Below are positions 24,797 to 32,395 of a DNA stretch of 32,632 nucleotides, in pieces (position 1 is the stretch's first letter; the number at the start of each line of letters is the position of its first letter). A program made the translations under genes and the position numbers. Below the pieces are notes generated by a model that was given only the letters and a program-made list of their open reading frames with translations, did no database searches and was not told where the DNA came from. Origin of the DNA: Puniceicoccales bacterium (lineage in GTDB: Bacteria; Verrucomicrobiota; Verrucomicrobiia; Opitutales; JAIRKQ01); assembly GCA_031258695.1 (NCBI GenBank), contig JAIRMM010000029.1:1-32632 (forward strand), given 5' to 3'.

Positions 24797-25717
24797 ATGG
24801 AAAAAATGGAAAAATTAGCAAAAGTTTTTTCTCCCGCTAAAATTAATTTATTTCTCGCCGTCACAGGTTTACGGGAGGATAGATACCATAACATTCTGTC
24901 TGCAAACTGTGCCCTCAACTTTGGGGATGAAATTACAATTTTCAGGTCACCCAGCGGCGACGATGGAATCATCTGCGATGAGCCTTTTCTGAATAAAAAG
25001 AATAATACCATCACCGCCACCCTCAATGTTTTTCGAGAAAAAACGGGACTAGGGCAACACTTCACGGTCCAATTGAAAAAATTTATCCCCCATGAAGCTG
25101 GTTTCGGAGGAGGAAGTAGCAACGCCGCCGCCCTATTACATGCGATAAATGAAATTTGCGGAAACATTTTGTCGCCGACGGAATTGGTCGATTTGGGTAA
25201 AATCGTTGGGGCTGACTGTCCATGTTTCATTTATAATATGCCAAACATAACGGCGGGGATTGGAGATATCTGCCAGCCGATGGGTGAAAAACTAATTTCT
25301 GCCATGGAAAATTACGACCTATTGATTTTTAAGCCCGCATTTGGCGTAAACACGAAGGAAGCCTACGGAATACTTCGAAAAAATTTTCAACATTTATATC
25401 TCTCAGAAAAAGAAGCCAATCGACGTCTTTTAGCCCTACAAAATGCCATTGGGACGGGACAAGTATTATTGCCCCTTAGCAATACTTTTTCAGAGATATT
25501 TTTCCCAGAACATGAAAATTTTCGCGAGTTGCATGGCGAAATGAGAAGCATCGGGGTCAATATGATGCTTACGGGAAGCGGAAGTGGTTGCTTTTGTCTG
25601 AGCCATAAATCCTTGGGCGACAAAAGCAATGCATTGGAAGGCATGATACGCCGATATTGTGGACAAACTCCGTTTATCAAACACACATCGTTCGTCAGGA
25701 AAAATTTTTCTCCGTGA
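24797..25717 (+). CDS. ispE: 4-diphosphocytidyl-2-C-methyl-D-erythritol kinase
   Basis: IspE is the GHMP-family kinase of the MEP isoprenoid pathway, phosphorylating the 2-hydroxyl of CDP-methylerythritol. At 306 residues it has the substrate-binding start SPAKINLFLAVTG-x-REDRYHNI and the ATP loop HEAGFGGGSSNAAALL. The usual GLGGGSSDAA is changed at two positions. The C-terminal TGSGSGCF motif is present. Start ATG 24797 has TAGGAAC just upstream with short spacing; ATG 24806 is an alternative. It is divergent from asd across 36 bases. Confidence 0.95.
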   Translation: MEKMEKLAKVFSPAKINLFLAVTGLREDRYHNILSANCALNFGDEITIFRSPSGDDGIICDEPFLNKKNNTITATLNVFREKTGLGQHFTVQLKKFIPHEAGFGGGSSNAAALLHAINEICGNILSPTELVDLGKIVGADCPCFIYNMPNITAGIGDICQPMGEKLISAMENYDLLIFKPAFGVNTKEAYGILRKNFQHLYLSEKEANRRLLALQNAIGTGQVLLPLSNTFSEIFFPEHENFRELHGEMRSIGVNMMLTGSGSGCFCLSHKSLGDKSNALEGMIRRYCGQTPFIKHTSFVRKNFSP

Positions 25718-25825
25718 ACTCTTTAAATTATTCCACCGAAAAGGTTGTAAGTTTTATTCCCATACAAAAAATAACATTGCTTGTAATATTATCTTAAATT
25801 GTCTTAGGACAATACATCCAAACGA

Positions 25826-27307
25826 ATGAAAGAAGGTTCGGAATTTTACTTTTTTAAGCTTAGGTCGAAGGTTGACAGTTTACAAAGAAAATATGCAAAC
25901 AATGAAATCAAGGCGTTCCTAAAATTGGTCTGGTGGCTATGCCGTGAATTTTTTCGTGCCTTGTTCAATTTTTGTACTCATAGCATATCCAGACGTTTGT
26001 CCAAGCGCAATGGCGATAACCTTAAAGTAGCAGTTGTAGTTACCGGTGGGATCGGAGATATTTTAGTATATGCGATCGCGATAAAAGAATTATCGAAACG
26101 CATAAATTGTGACCATTCCATCGATTTGTATACCGATGCAAAGTGTAGAAAAATCACCTTGGATTTCGTTTTTAGTAAAGCTAATTTTATATCCAATTTA
26201 GCTGAAAGTAATTTCTGGATTATTTTTAAAAAGCATGACTATGATGTGATAATACGCATGGATAGGTGTACAAGCATCTTGTACTACGATTCCAAATACA
26301 TAGAAAAAAAATCAAAATGGTTGGGAGATTTTTGTAAAAAAAACAAAGATTTTTTTGTCAAACATTATAAAATTGTTGAACATTCTCCCCGATATCACAC
26401 ACTGGTTGTCCAGTGGTCGATTTTAAACAACAGAACAAGAATGCAAGGGCCGGACCAATGCGGCTTACTCGGCATAGATAATTCTACGCATCTATTTTTA
26501 AACCTGGAGCCAGAAAATATGGAAATTCTCAAATCTTTCGGGTTAGAAGAAACCCAGTACATAACGATGCAAAGGGGAATCAACGCCCATGAAAAGTCGT
26601 CTGAAAGCACGCGAATGTGGCCCATAAGACACTACGAAAAGTTTATAGAACTATTTCATCGGGCATATCCGAACATAAAAGTGATACAACTCGGCTACTC
26701 CAATGGGCTGTGCAAATCGATGGATGGTGTCGACGTAAATCTTGTGGGAAAAACTTCGCTCGGCGAGCTTGCCGTGCTACTGAAACATTCTCTATTTCAC
26801 CTGGACGGGGACGGTGGCACGGTCCACATGAAAAGATTTTTAAATGGTCGTTCCATCGCCATATTTGGGCCGACTTTGGAAAAGGTTATTGGCTATTCCG
26901 AAAATATTAATCTCAGAGGTGACGGTTGTGGCAGCTGGTGCGAATGGGTATCGAATGATTGGGATAGTAGGTGTTTGCGTGGGTTTAAAGAAGCTCCGTG
27001 CATGGCATCCGTTTCTCCGGAAATTGTCATGGAAGCGGCGGATAAGGTCCTTGGGGATAGAAAAATTTTTTCATATTCCGTAGAAGAAAACAATATTGGA
27101 GAAGACAAAATTCCCGATCATATTTTCAACAAAAATCCCAATAGAAGGATTAAAATTGTTGATGTTTTCAACAAAGGTGGCCTATCCCTTGCCAAAACCT
27201 TGAGGAAAAATTTTGATGACGTTACCGCCTTTGACCTAAATTTTCAGTTTGATTCCTTTGCAAAGGCAGAAAAAGATGGCCTGACGTTGGAATATGGATG
27301 CCTTTAA
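25826..27307 (+). CDS. GT9-type glycosyltransferase with truncated methyltransferase-like tail
   Basis: The first 420 residues or so resemble heptosyltransferase-like (GT9) enzymes of LPS or glycan synthesis. They show VTGGIGD (72-78), a mid-region R-G-I-N-A segment, and the donor-site region LDGDGG-x-VHMKRFLNGRSIAIFGPT, with LDGDGG at 326-331. Cysteines cluster after it (GCGSWCEWVSNDWDSRC). From about residue 440 the sequence changes to an AdoMet-methyltransferase-like fold: RIKIVDVFNKGG, then VTAFDLNFQFD. The frame then stops at TAA (27305-27307) within that domain, and methyltransferase sequence continues in the same frame. No signal peptide; ATG start with AAGAAGG-type site upstream. The glycosyltransferase part looks intact. 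Confidence 0.72.
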   Translation: MKEGSEFYFFKLRSKVDSLQRKYANNEIKAFLKLVWWLCREFFRALFNFCTHSISRRLSKRNGDNLKVAVVVTGGIGDILVYAIAIKELSKRINCDHSIDLYTDAKCRKITLDFVFSKANFISNLAESNFWIIFKKHDYDVIIRMDRCTSILYYDSKYIEKKSKWLGDFCKKNKDFFVKHYKIVEHSPRYHTLVVQWSILNNRTRMQGPDQCGLLGIDNSTHLFLNLEPENMEILKSFGLEETQYITMQRGINAHEKSSESTRMWPIRHYEKFIELFHRAYPNIKVIQLGYSNGLCKSMDGVDVNLVGKTSLGELAVLLKHSLFHLDGDGGTVHMKRFLNGRSIAIFGPTLEKVIGYSENINLRGDGCGSWCEWVSNDWDSRCLRGFKEAPCMASVSPEIVMEAADKVLGDRKIFSYSVEENNIGEDKIPDHIFNKNPNRRIKIVDVFNKGGLSLAKTLRKNFDDVTAFDLNFQFDSFAKAEKDGLTLEYGCL

Positions 27308-27316
27308 AATATTTCC

Positions 27317-27544
27317 ATGGCGGATAATTCGAGCGATGTTGTTATCTGGCAAAATAGAGATGCTGCAGTGCCACAGATTGTGTATGTCATGAAGGAACTG
27401 TTCCGCATATTGAAACCCGGAGGAATGCTTATTGTGTCTGATGTACCATTTCAAGGGTCCGACCTGCGCCCTTTCGGGATTTTGCCCGAACAGTGTTCTT
27501 CCCACAAAGGGGTTACCATTTTTTCGAAAACATTTGCAGCTTAA
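27317..27544 (+). pseudogene. continuation of methyltransferase-like domain after in-frame TAA
   Basis: This stretch is in the same reading frame as the preceding glycosyltransferase gene, separated from it only by one TAA and three codons. It encodes MADNSSDVVIWQN (the DNSFDVV motif of class I methyltransferases), then ELFRILKPGGMLIV (the R-x-LKPGG motif) and a short end. Together with the end of the upstream frame it makes one methyltransferase-like domain. The ATG at 27317 has no ribosome site, so separate translation is unlikely. The simplest reading is a nonsense mutation in a two-domain protein; a sequencing error cannot be excluded. Confidence 0.7.
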
Positions 27545-27587
27545 ATTAAATGACCCTGCTAGCTCGTAAATATGTGACATTTCTTCC

Positions 27588-27626
27588 TTGACATGGTCCA
27601 TAATTTTACCACATACCGTTACCATG
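27588..27626 (+). promoter_or_regulatory. candidate promoter/operator of the toxin-antitoxin pair
   Basis: A perfect TTGACA (27588-27593) precedes the antitoxin start, but no good -10 follows. CATGGT (27592-27597) and ACCATG (27621-27626, overlapping the start codon) form an inverted repeat. The antitoxin ATG has no ribosome site, so a leaderless transcript is possible. Confidence 0.25.
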
Positions 27627-27977
27627 GCAGATTCATCGGAAAAATTTCCACTTTTAGCCCTAGCAGAGGAAGGTGGTAGTTCTGCGAGCTTTTTGAAAAT
27701 GGCACGGGCACTGGCTAAGGAAGAAAATATCTCCCTGCCCAAGTACCTGATGGGTATGATTTGGCATTCCGTCCACGGCCATAACCTTTCCAAAATTCAC
27801 TTCTACCAGGATGGTTCCGGCGATACCTATGACATTGAGTTTATTGGTGAGGTATTTAGGCAGATGGAAGCAGATGATGCGGCAGGGAAACTCAAGACTT
27901 TTAATAGTGCAGAAGAGGGATTAGCCTATTTAGCTGAGATCCGAAAAGTTGTTAGTGCCGGAAAGGAAGTAGATTAG
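27624..27977 (+). CDS. putative antitoxin partner of YoeB/Txe-like toxin, 117 aa
   Basis: This protein precedes the toxin gene by two bases and so is its probable neutralising partner. I do not recognise it as a YefM/Phd or RelB protein. It starts MADSSEKFPLLALAEEGGSS, has a helical middle with MARALAKEENISLPKYLMGM, and ends in an acidic helical tail (F-N-S-A-E-E-G-L-A-Y-L-A-E-I-R-K-V) resembling the toxin-binding tails of antitoxins. It is longer than usual antitoxins (80-90 residues). The start ATG 27624 is chosen over a TTG at 27588 because the alternative extends into the likely promoter. Function is inferred from position. Confidence 0.6.
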   Translation: MADSSEKFPLLALAEEGGSSASFLKMARALAKEENISLPKYLMGMIWHSVHGHNLSKIHFYQDGSGDTYDIEFIGEVFRQMEADDAAGKLKTFNSAEEGLAYLAEIRKVVSAGKEVD

Positions 27978-27979
27978 AG

Positions 27980-28243
27980 ATGTTCAAGCTAAAATATTCT
28001 AAAAGGTTCATCAAAGAATACGAAAAACTGTGTAAACGGGATAAAAGTGCAGCGGATAAAATCGATGCATTAATGGTTGGCACCCTACAACATCCCATGT
28101 ATGGGTTGGGGCGTCCGGAGCGGTTGCGACATCTAGAAGAGAACATATGGTCGTGGCACATAGGCAAAAAGAGCCGCCTGGTTTATAAAATTACCGGTGA
28201 CATGGTATGGCTCGATTCGTGTCAGAATTACTACGGCGGATGA
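27980..28243 (+). CDS. Txe/YoeB-family toxin (RelE superfamily mRNA interferase-like)
   Basis: YoeB toxins cut mRNA in the ribosomal A site. The 87-residue protein aligns with E. coli YoeB (84) from GRPERLRHL to the end, with conserved W-S, SRLVYKI and a final C-x-x-Y-Y. The equivalents of YoeB Glu46 and Arg65 are Glu47 and Arg66. YoeB ends His83-Tyr84, but here the residues are Tyr84-Tyr85, so the catalytic histidine is replaced. Activity may therefore be reduced, or another residue may act. It follows the antitoxin candidate by two bases. A putative autoregulated operator lies before the pair. Confidence 0.82.
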   Translation: MFKLKYSKRFIKEYEKLCKRDKSAADKIDALMVGTLQHPMYGLGRPERLRHLEENIWSWHIGKKSRLVYKITGDMVWLDSCQNYYGG

Positions 28244-28684
28244 TGACTAGTACCAACCGGCACCGAAATTTCAGCAAAGAGTAAACCAGGCAGGGCCATT
28301 TAGTTCTCTATCAAAAGATTAGGAGGGGTGGAGTGGGAACGGGAGCAGAGGCAAATAAAATCGACGAGGGAGGTGCCGAGGCTATGTGACAGGAAGATGA
28401 TTAAATTGCACATGGCGGCCATGGTCTGGGGAGACGTTCCGCGGCGAATGGTCGATTGGTCTTCGCCGGGTTCAATATCTCCATACGTGCTGCCCGATGA
28501 TTGTCTTTGGCGGTAAAATTGCACACCATCCCCTTATGGTTTTCTCTCATCCCATCATTAGCATTGTTTTTGGGTGAATGTTGGGGGAATGGATTTTTAT
28601 TGCTGTCTTATCTTGGGCTTCGTTCATTTCCCGCAAGGCCTGTGCTTATACGACCCGGACCACCGGCTGGCAGGTTATGGGTCA
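28244..28684. other. 441-base region with a diverged repeat and no convincing gene
   Basis: The region between the toxin gene and the 3' end of tRNA-Pro holds one copy of the tRNA-linked repeat (28503-28650). Open frames here are short; the longest on the minus strand (28300-28524, GTG start) has no ribosome site or family. A plus-strand frame running into the tRNA is an artefact of the tRNA. I see no other gene. Confidence 0.5.
28503..28650 (-). repeat. tRNA-linked dispersed repeat, copy 1
   Basis: Read on the minus strand, this begins 34 bases after the tRNA-Pro CCA end with TATAA and then AGGCCT, and ends at a shared AAAGAC. It aligns with 32396-32542 with one single-base gap inside the first 80 bases. 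The longest identical block is 20 bases (28514-28533). The first part is more diverged. A small conserved frame around M-V-C-N-F is visible in both copies. Confidence 0.75.
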
Positions 28685-28761
28685 TGGTCGGGGTGACTGG
28701 ATTTGAACCAGCGACATCTACGTCCCGAACGTAGCGCTCTACCAATCTGAGCTACGCCCCG
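28685..28761 (-). tRNA. tRNA-Pro (anticodon CGG)
   Basis: The minus strand reads CGGGGCG acceptor, D-arm GCTC/GAGC, anticodon stem CTACG/CGTAG around TTCGGGA (anticodon CGG), T-arm CTGG-TTCAAAT-CCAG, acceptor CACCCCG, discriminator A and encoded CCA. Position 6 is C opposite A67, so the acceptor stem has a C-A mismatch where most tRNA-Pro have U-A. The gene lies about 100 bases downstream of the EamA gene on the same strand. Confidence 0.93.
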
Positions 28762-28862
28762 CAATGAGTTGAACGATAACCATTTGCATCAGATGAAAAA
28801 TTGCAATCCTTGCAAGCCGAATGTGCAGACTGAAACATTTATGGACACTACGACCCCAAGTG

Positions 28863-29738
28863 TCATTTACTTTTGATTCCGGCATAAACAATATATAGGG
28901 TACTCGTAATTATTACCAGCGAACCCCATATGGTATTTTTGCTGGGTACTTCATTGAACAGGAAAAATCCAACGCCTATGGCTAAAATTAGTTCCAAATA
29001 CCTAAAAGGGGCCACCAGCGACACATTCACTTTTTCGAATGCTCTCAAAATACAATATAATAGCAAATTGGCCCCCCCACCGAGCATTGCAAATAATACA
29101 ATGTCCCGCAACGGTGGTGATATCCACCTAAACAGTGCGAATGGTAGGGCAAAGATAAATGTCATGGTTGCCGTATAAAATACCATCTGGAAAACACCTT
29201 CGTCGCTGACGAATTTTTTGTTGATAATGTCAAGGACAGCAAATAGCATGGATGACAATAGCAACATTATGGCCGCAAGCGTAGCAAATCCCTCACCGGT
29301 TGGTTCAAAGACATAATAGACCCCTCCAAATCCGGCAATCGTGGCAATGATACTGTCAAGCCTAATTTTTTCTTTCAAAAATATGCGGGCAAAAATCAGG
29401 ATAAACAGGGGGATAACAAAGTTCAAAGACATGACAGTGGCGATCGGTAATTTGCGTAATCCATGGCAGTATAGCGACATCGCAACCAGTAGGAAAATTG
29501 CACGAACTATGTGCAGCTTTGGCATGCGCATAAACATGCCTCCGATGTTTTTTCCCCGAACCCTGAACAGAGCTAAAAATAATGTGGCAAAACCATAGCG
29601 TAAACAGATAACCTGCCAAAGGGAATACTCGGCTTCTAGAAATTTCATCAGGGTATCGTTGGTAACTCCCACGATCATGCTTAGTAGAAACCAAATAATC
29701 CCGCAGAGGTAATCTGTTTTCTTTCCGTTTACACACAT
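28863..29738 (-). CDS. EamA/DMT-family membrane transporter
   Basis: This 291-residue protein has about ten hydrophobic helices in two five-helix halves, the layout of the drug/metabolite transporter superfamily (EamA). Motifs include the first-half end at VIPLFILIFARIFLKEKIRLDSI (IPLF-x-x-x-x-A-x-x-LKE) and the second half with RYLELILAIGVGFFLFNEVPS, the repeat of the same LxE pattern. Such proteins export or import amino acids, nucleotides or S-adenosylmethionine; the substrate is not readable. It follows rho on the same strand with a 101-base gap and precedes tRNA-Pro. ATG start; no clear ribosome site. Confidence 0.9.
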   Translation of the reverse strand: MCVNGKKTDYLCGIIWFLLSMIVGVTNDTLMKFLEAEYSLWQVICLRYGFATLFLALFRVRGKNIGGMFMRMPKLHIVRAIFLLVAMSLYCHGLRKLPIATVMSLNFVIPLFILIFARIFLKEKIRLDSIIATIAGFGGVYYVFEPTGEGFATLAAIMLLLSSMLFAVLDIINKKFVSDEGVFQMVFYTATMTFIFALPFALFRWISPPLRDIVLFAMLGGGANLLLYCILRAFEKVNVSLVAPFRYLELILAIGVGFFLFNEVPSKNTIWGSLVIITSTLYIVYAGIKSK

Positions 29739-29774
29739 CGCTAGGAAAGTTGTGATATGGGCTACTAAGTCAAT

Positions 29775-29813
29775 GGATTTTTAAAAAATCCAGGATCCAG
29801 AGGGTTTCCCTGG
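29775..29813. repeat. two adjacent hairpins between rho and the EamA gene
   Basis: GGATTTTTAAAAAATCC (29775-29791) is a near-perfect palindrome, and CCAG-a-GGG-ttt-CCC-TGG (29797-29813) is a second hairpin with one bulged base. They lie downstream of rho on its strand and may mark the transcript end or a processing site before the EamA gene. Confidence 0.4.
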
Positions 29814-29839
29814 GGACAGGGGGAGAAATTTTTGAGATG

Positions 29840-31000
29840 TCACCTGGCAGATTTCCCAATCATGGATAAAAACTCCCGATTACTTGCATATTGTAACAGT
29901 CTACCTATCAATGTTTCCGTGGCTTTTTCCGCTTCCATGCTGGCGAAAGCACGCCTCAAAAAATTTATGTTCTCCAGCACCTGGGATGGCGTTAGCAATT
30001 CTTCGTGGCGAGTTCCCGAAGTCAATAGGTCAATGGCTGGCCAAATACGCATTTCGGCTAATTTTCTACTGAGGACAATTTCCAAATTTCCCGTTCCTTT
30101 TAATTCTTGGAAAATTAAATCATCCATTTTGCTCCCAGTTTCGACCAATGCGGTGGCAATGACCGTTAGGCTTCCTCCATTTTCAAGGTCGCGTGCCAGC
30201 GCTTGAGTCCTCCGTGAGTCAACACCACCGGTCAACGTTCGTCCACTACTATTGGTCGCATTGTGTGCACGGGCTAGCCGTGTGATGGAATCCAGAAATA
30301 ATACCACGTCACGGCCACTTTCTGCCAAATTACGCGCCCGTTCACTTGCTAAACGTGCAATGCGCACATGGTTTTTAATGTCTTGGTCATTGGATGATGC
30401 ATAAATTTCAGCATCAACGGAACGTTTAAAATCGGTAACCTCCTCGGGCCGTTCATCTATTAGTGCTACAACTATTGCAATTTTTGGGAAAATTTTCCCA
30501 ATACTTTTGGAAATATCGTGTAGCAGCAGTGTTTTCCCAGACCTTGGTGGGGCAACGATTATGCCCCGCTGCCCTTTCCCGATGGGACAGAACATGTCGA
30601 TTATTCTCACAGACAACGGACATCCTGGATATTCTAAGGTGATCGGTGTGCGCGGTTGAATGGGGATCAATCTGTCAAACGGTGCACAACGGTGCCTTTC
30701 CGCGGGGATCATATCATCTATCTTTTCAACCGATATGACCTTTGGATTTGGAAAATTTGTACGTCGCTGTATGATTGCACAAATCTTTTGTCCCCGTCGA
30801 AGATGATATTCCCTAAGCATATCCATCCCAACATAGGGATTGGTAATGTCTTCTCGTCCATTATTGCCAATGGCGATCAACTGACCATAACGCTCACATT
30901 CCGATAATTCTAAAATCCCCACGTACTGTTCTTGGCCATCGGGCAATCCCTTGCCGTTTTCATAAACCATCATATTCAAATGACCCCTATCTAAACCCAT
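29840..31000 (-). CDS. rho: transcription termination factor Rho
   Basis: Rho is the hexameric RNA helicase that ends untranslated transcripts. The 386-residue protein has the P-loop APPRSGKT (150-157), the Walker B region DVVLFLDSITRLARAHN, the Q/R-loop sequence TGGVDSRRTQALARDLENGGS (given as TGGVDSRR and LARDLENGGS), KGTGNLEIVLSR and RIWPAIDLLTSGTR. The N-terminal helical Rho_N domain is absent. The primary RNA-binding motif (GFGFLR in E. coli) reads ERYGQLIAI, a clear divergence. ATG start with GGAG six bases upstream, so the short N-terminus is real. It is followed by the EamA gene. Confidence 0.96.
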   Translation of the reverse strand: MGLDRGHLNMMVYENGKGLPDGQEQYVGILELSECERYGQLIAIGNNGREDITNPYVGMDMLREYHLRRGQKICAIIQRRTNFPNPKVISVEKIDDMIPAERHRCAPFDRLIPIQPRTPITLEYPGCPLSVRIIDMFCPIGKGQRGIIVAPPRSGKTLLLHDISKSIGKIFPKIAIVVALIDERPEEVTDFKRSVDAEIYASSNDQDIKNHVRIARLASERARNLAESGRDVVLFLDSITRLARAHNATNSSGRTLTGGVDSRRTQALARDLENGGSLTVIATALVETGSKMDDLIFQELKGTGNLEIVLSRKLAEMRIWPAIDLLTSGTRHEELLTPSQVLENINFLRRAFASMEAEKATETLIGRLLQYASNREFLSMIGKSAR

Positions 31001-31192
31001 TGTTGCTCCAAAGGCAAGACTTTATGATCGACAAACAATGGCCGACAAATGCGATATTTTTCGATGAACATGCTTTAATCTAGCGCAGTGCGGCCGTCGC
31101 AGTAAAGGGTTCACGGCCTTTAATTCAACCCAAATGCTTTCCCCATTGTTTATTTTCCCCATAATTTTAGACAACCCTCCGCCGATGGCATA

Positions 31193-31220
31193 TTGACATT
31201 TATCAAATTGTATTGATATT
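31193..31220 (+). promoter_or_regulatory. promoter of tRNA-Ala
   Basis: A perfect TTGACA (31193-31198) is followed 16 bases later by GATATT (31215-31220). The tRNA begins at 31232, which places the transcription start a few bases upstream of it. Confidence 0.55.
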
Positions 31221-31231
31221 TTTTTAAAAGT

Positions 31232-31307
31232 GGGGTCGTAGCTTAGTTGGTAGAGCGCGTCGTTCGCAATGACGAGGTCGTCGGTTCGATCCCGATCGGC
31301 TCCACCA
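31232..31307 (+). tRNA. tRNA-Ala (anticodon CGC)
   Basis: Acceptor GGGGTCG pairs with CGGCTCC and includes the G3-U70 pair that marks alanine tRNA. D-arm GCTT/GAGC, anticodon stem CGTCG/TGACG around TTCGCAA (anticodon CGC), T-arm GTCGG-TTCGATC-CCGAT, discriminator A and encoded CCA. CGC reads GCG codons. kdsB begins 36 bases downstream. Confidence 0.95.
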
Positions 31308-31342
31308 AATTTTATACAAGCTAACATTATCAATTATTTTCA

Positions 31343-32086
31343 ATGAAAACCATAGTTGCCATACCGGCCCGATTGGGGGCCACAAGATTTCCAAAAAAGG
31401 TATTGGCCGACCTGGGCGGAAAGCCGATGGTCCAACATGTCTATGAAAAAGCGAAGCAGGCAAATATTGCGGATGAAATCTACGTGCTGGTGGATTCCAT
31501 TGAGGTGGAAAATGTTGTGCGTTCATTCGGGGGTAAATCGATAATGACGTCGTCGGAATGCCATTGTGGTACGGATAGGATCGTTTCCGTTCTGGACCAA
31601 ATGCAGGCCGACTTCATAGTAAATGTCCAGGGCGATGAACCGCTCCTAGACCCCCAATCGCTGATTGCCATATGCGAACGGGTAAAAACTAGCCGAGCGG
31701 ATATCATCACTCCAATTTTTAAAATTACTGATTTTGCAGACATCGACGATCCATCCCGTGTGAAGGTTGCGGTTTGTCGAAGTGGAAAGGTTTTATACTT
31801 TTCACGCAGCCCCATTCCATTTGTCCGTGGCGTTGAAAAATCCGAGTGGCTGACCCATCACCAATTTTGGGGGCATATTGGGGTATATGGGTATAGGCGC
31901 ACAGTGCTGGAAAACTATAAAAATTTACACGCCAGCACCCTCGAAGGTGCCGAATCGCTGGAACAATTGAAATTTCTAGACAATGGATATGCCATAGACA
32001 CCGTAGTTGCAAAATGTCCGACCATAGGGATAGACACCCCAAAAGATTTGGAAAAAGCGATGGCTTGGCTCAATCTACGAAAATGA
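31343..32086 (+). CDS. kdsB: 3-deoxy-manno-octulosonate cytidylyltransferase (CMP-Kdo synthetase)
   Basis: KdsB activates Kdo as CMP-Kdo for the inner core of lipopolysaccharide. The 247-residue protein is full length and shows the nucleotide-binding start AIPARLGATRFPKKVLADLGGKPM, split as AIPARLGATRFPKK and VLADLGGKPM, then CGTDRIVSV and NVQGDEPLLDP. YFSRSPIPFVRG and GHIGVYGYRR follow, with the C-terminal ESLEQLKFLDNG and GIDTPKDLEK. ATG start with no strong ribosome site. It shares the plus strand with tRNA-Ala just upstream and may be read through from that promoter. Confidence 0.97.
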   Translation: MKTIVAIPARLGATRFPKKVLADLGGKPMVQHVYEKAKQANIADEIYVLVDSIEVENVVRSFGGKSIMTSSECHCGTDRIVSVLDQMQADFIVNVQGDEPLLDPQSLIAICERVKTSRADIITPIFKITDFADIDDPSRVKVAVCRSGKVLYFSRSPIPFVRGVEKSEWLTHHQFWGHIGVYGYRRTVLENYKNLHASTLEGAESLEQLKFLDNGYAIDTVVAKCPTIGIDTPKDLEKAMAWLNLRK

Positions 32087-32242
32087 TATGGGGTATATTT
32101 TTTTGCGGACAAACAAATGTTGTGGGAGCTGTGGGTGGGCGATTCTGCCATGGGCTACCAAAGTTCTAGGGAACGGACGAATAGATATCACCCCCTGAGG
32201 AATACGGCAAAATTTTAGAAAGGGTTCCTATCATTTTCACAC

Positions 32243-32271
32243 TTGAAGCTTTACAAATTTGTCCATATTGT
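32243..32271 (+). promoter_or_regulatory. candidate promoter of tRNA-Arg
   Basis: TTGAAG (32243-32248) and TATTGT (32266-32271) are separated by 17 bases and lie 37 bases before tRNA-Arg. Both boxes match the consensus in four of six positions. Confidence 0.4.
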
Positions 32272-32307
32272 AATGGTGGCACCGTAAGTCGTATTTTCAA
32301 ATATTTT

Positions 32308-32382
32308 GTCCCCATAGTTCAAAGGATAGAACCGCGGTTTCCTAAACCGTTAATCTCAGTTCGAGTCTGGGTGGGGGCGCCA
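32308..32382 (+). tRNA. tRNA-Arg (anticodon CCT)
   Basis: Acceptor GTCCCCA pairs with TGGGGGC (one T-G pair). D-arm GTTC/GAAC, anticodon stem GCGGT/ACCGT around TTCCTAA (anticodon CCT), T-arm CTCAG-TTCGAGT-CTGGG, discriminator G and encoded CCA. It reads AGG codons. A copy of the tRNA-linked repeat starts 13 bases after the CCA. Confidence 0.95.
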
Positions 32383-32395
32383 GCTGCGAAAGCCA

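Noticed and set aside
27305..27307. Possible recoding of TAA as a sense codon
   Set aside because: TAA is used as a normal stop by other genes here (rpsP, rpmF), and no recoding signal is visible; a nonsense mutation is simpler.
28300..28524. 74-codon minus-strand ORF in the gap after the toxin gene
   Set aside because: GTG start without a ribosome site, no family, partly within the repeat; not enough to call a gene.
28501..28734. Plus-strand ORF ending in a GVTGFEPATSTSRT-like peptide
   Set aside because: This peptide is the well-known false translation of the tRNA-Pro gene read on the opposite strand.
31022..31333. Minus-strand ORF with GADRDRTDDL-like sequence
   Set aside because: It is the reverse translation of tRNA-Ala and its flanks, with no family or ribosome site.
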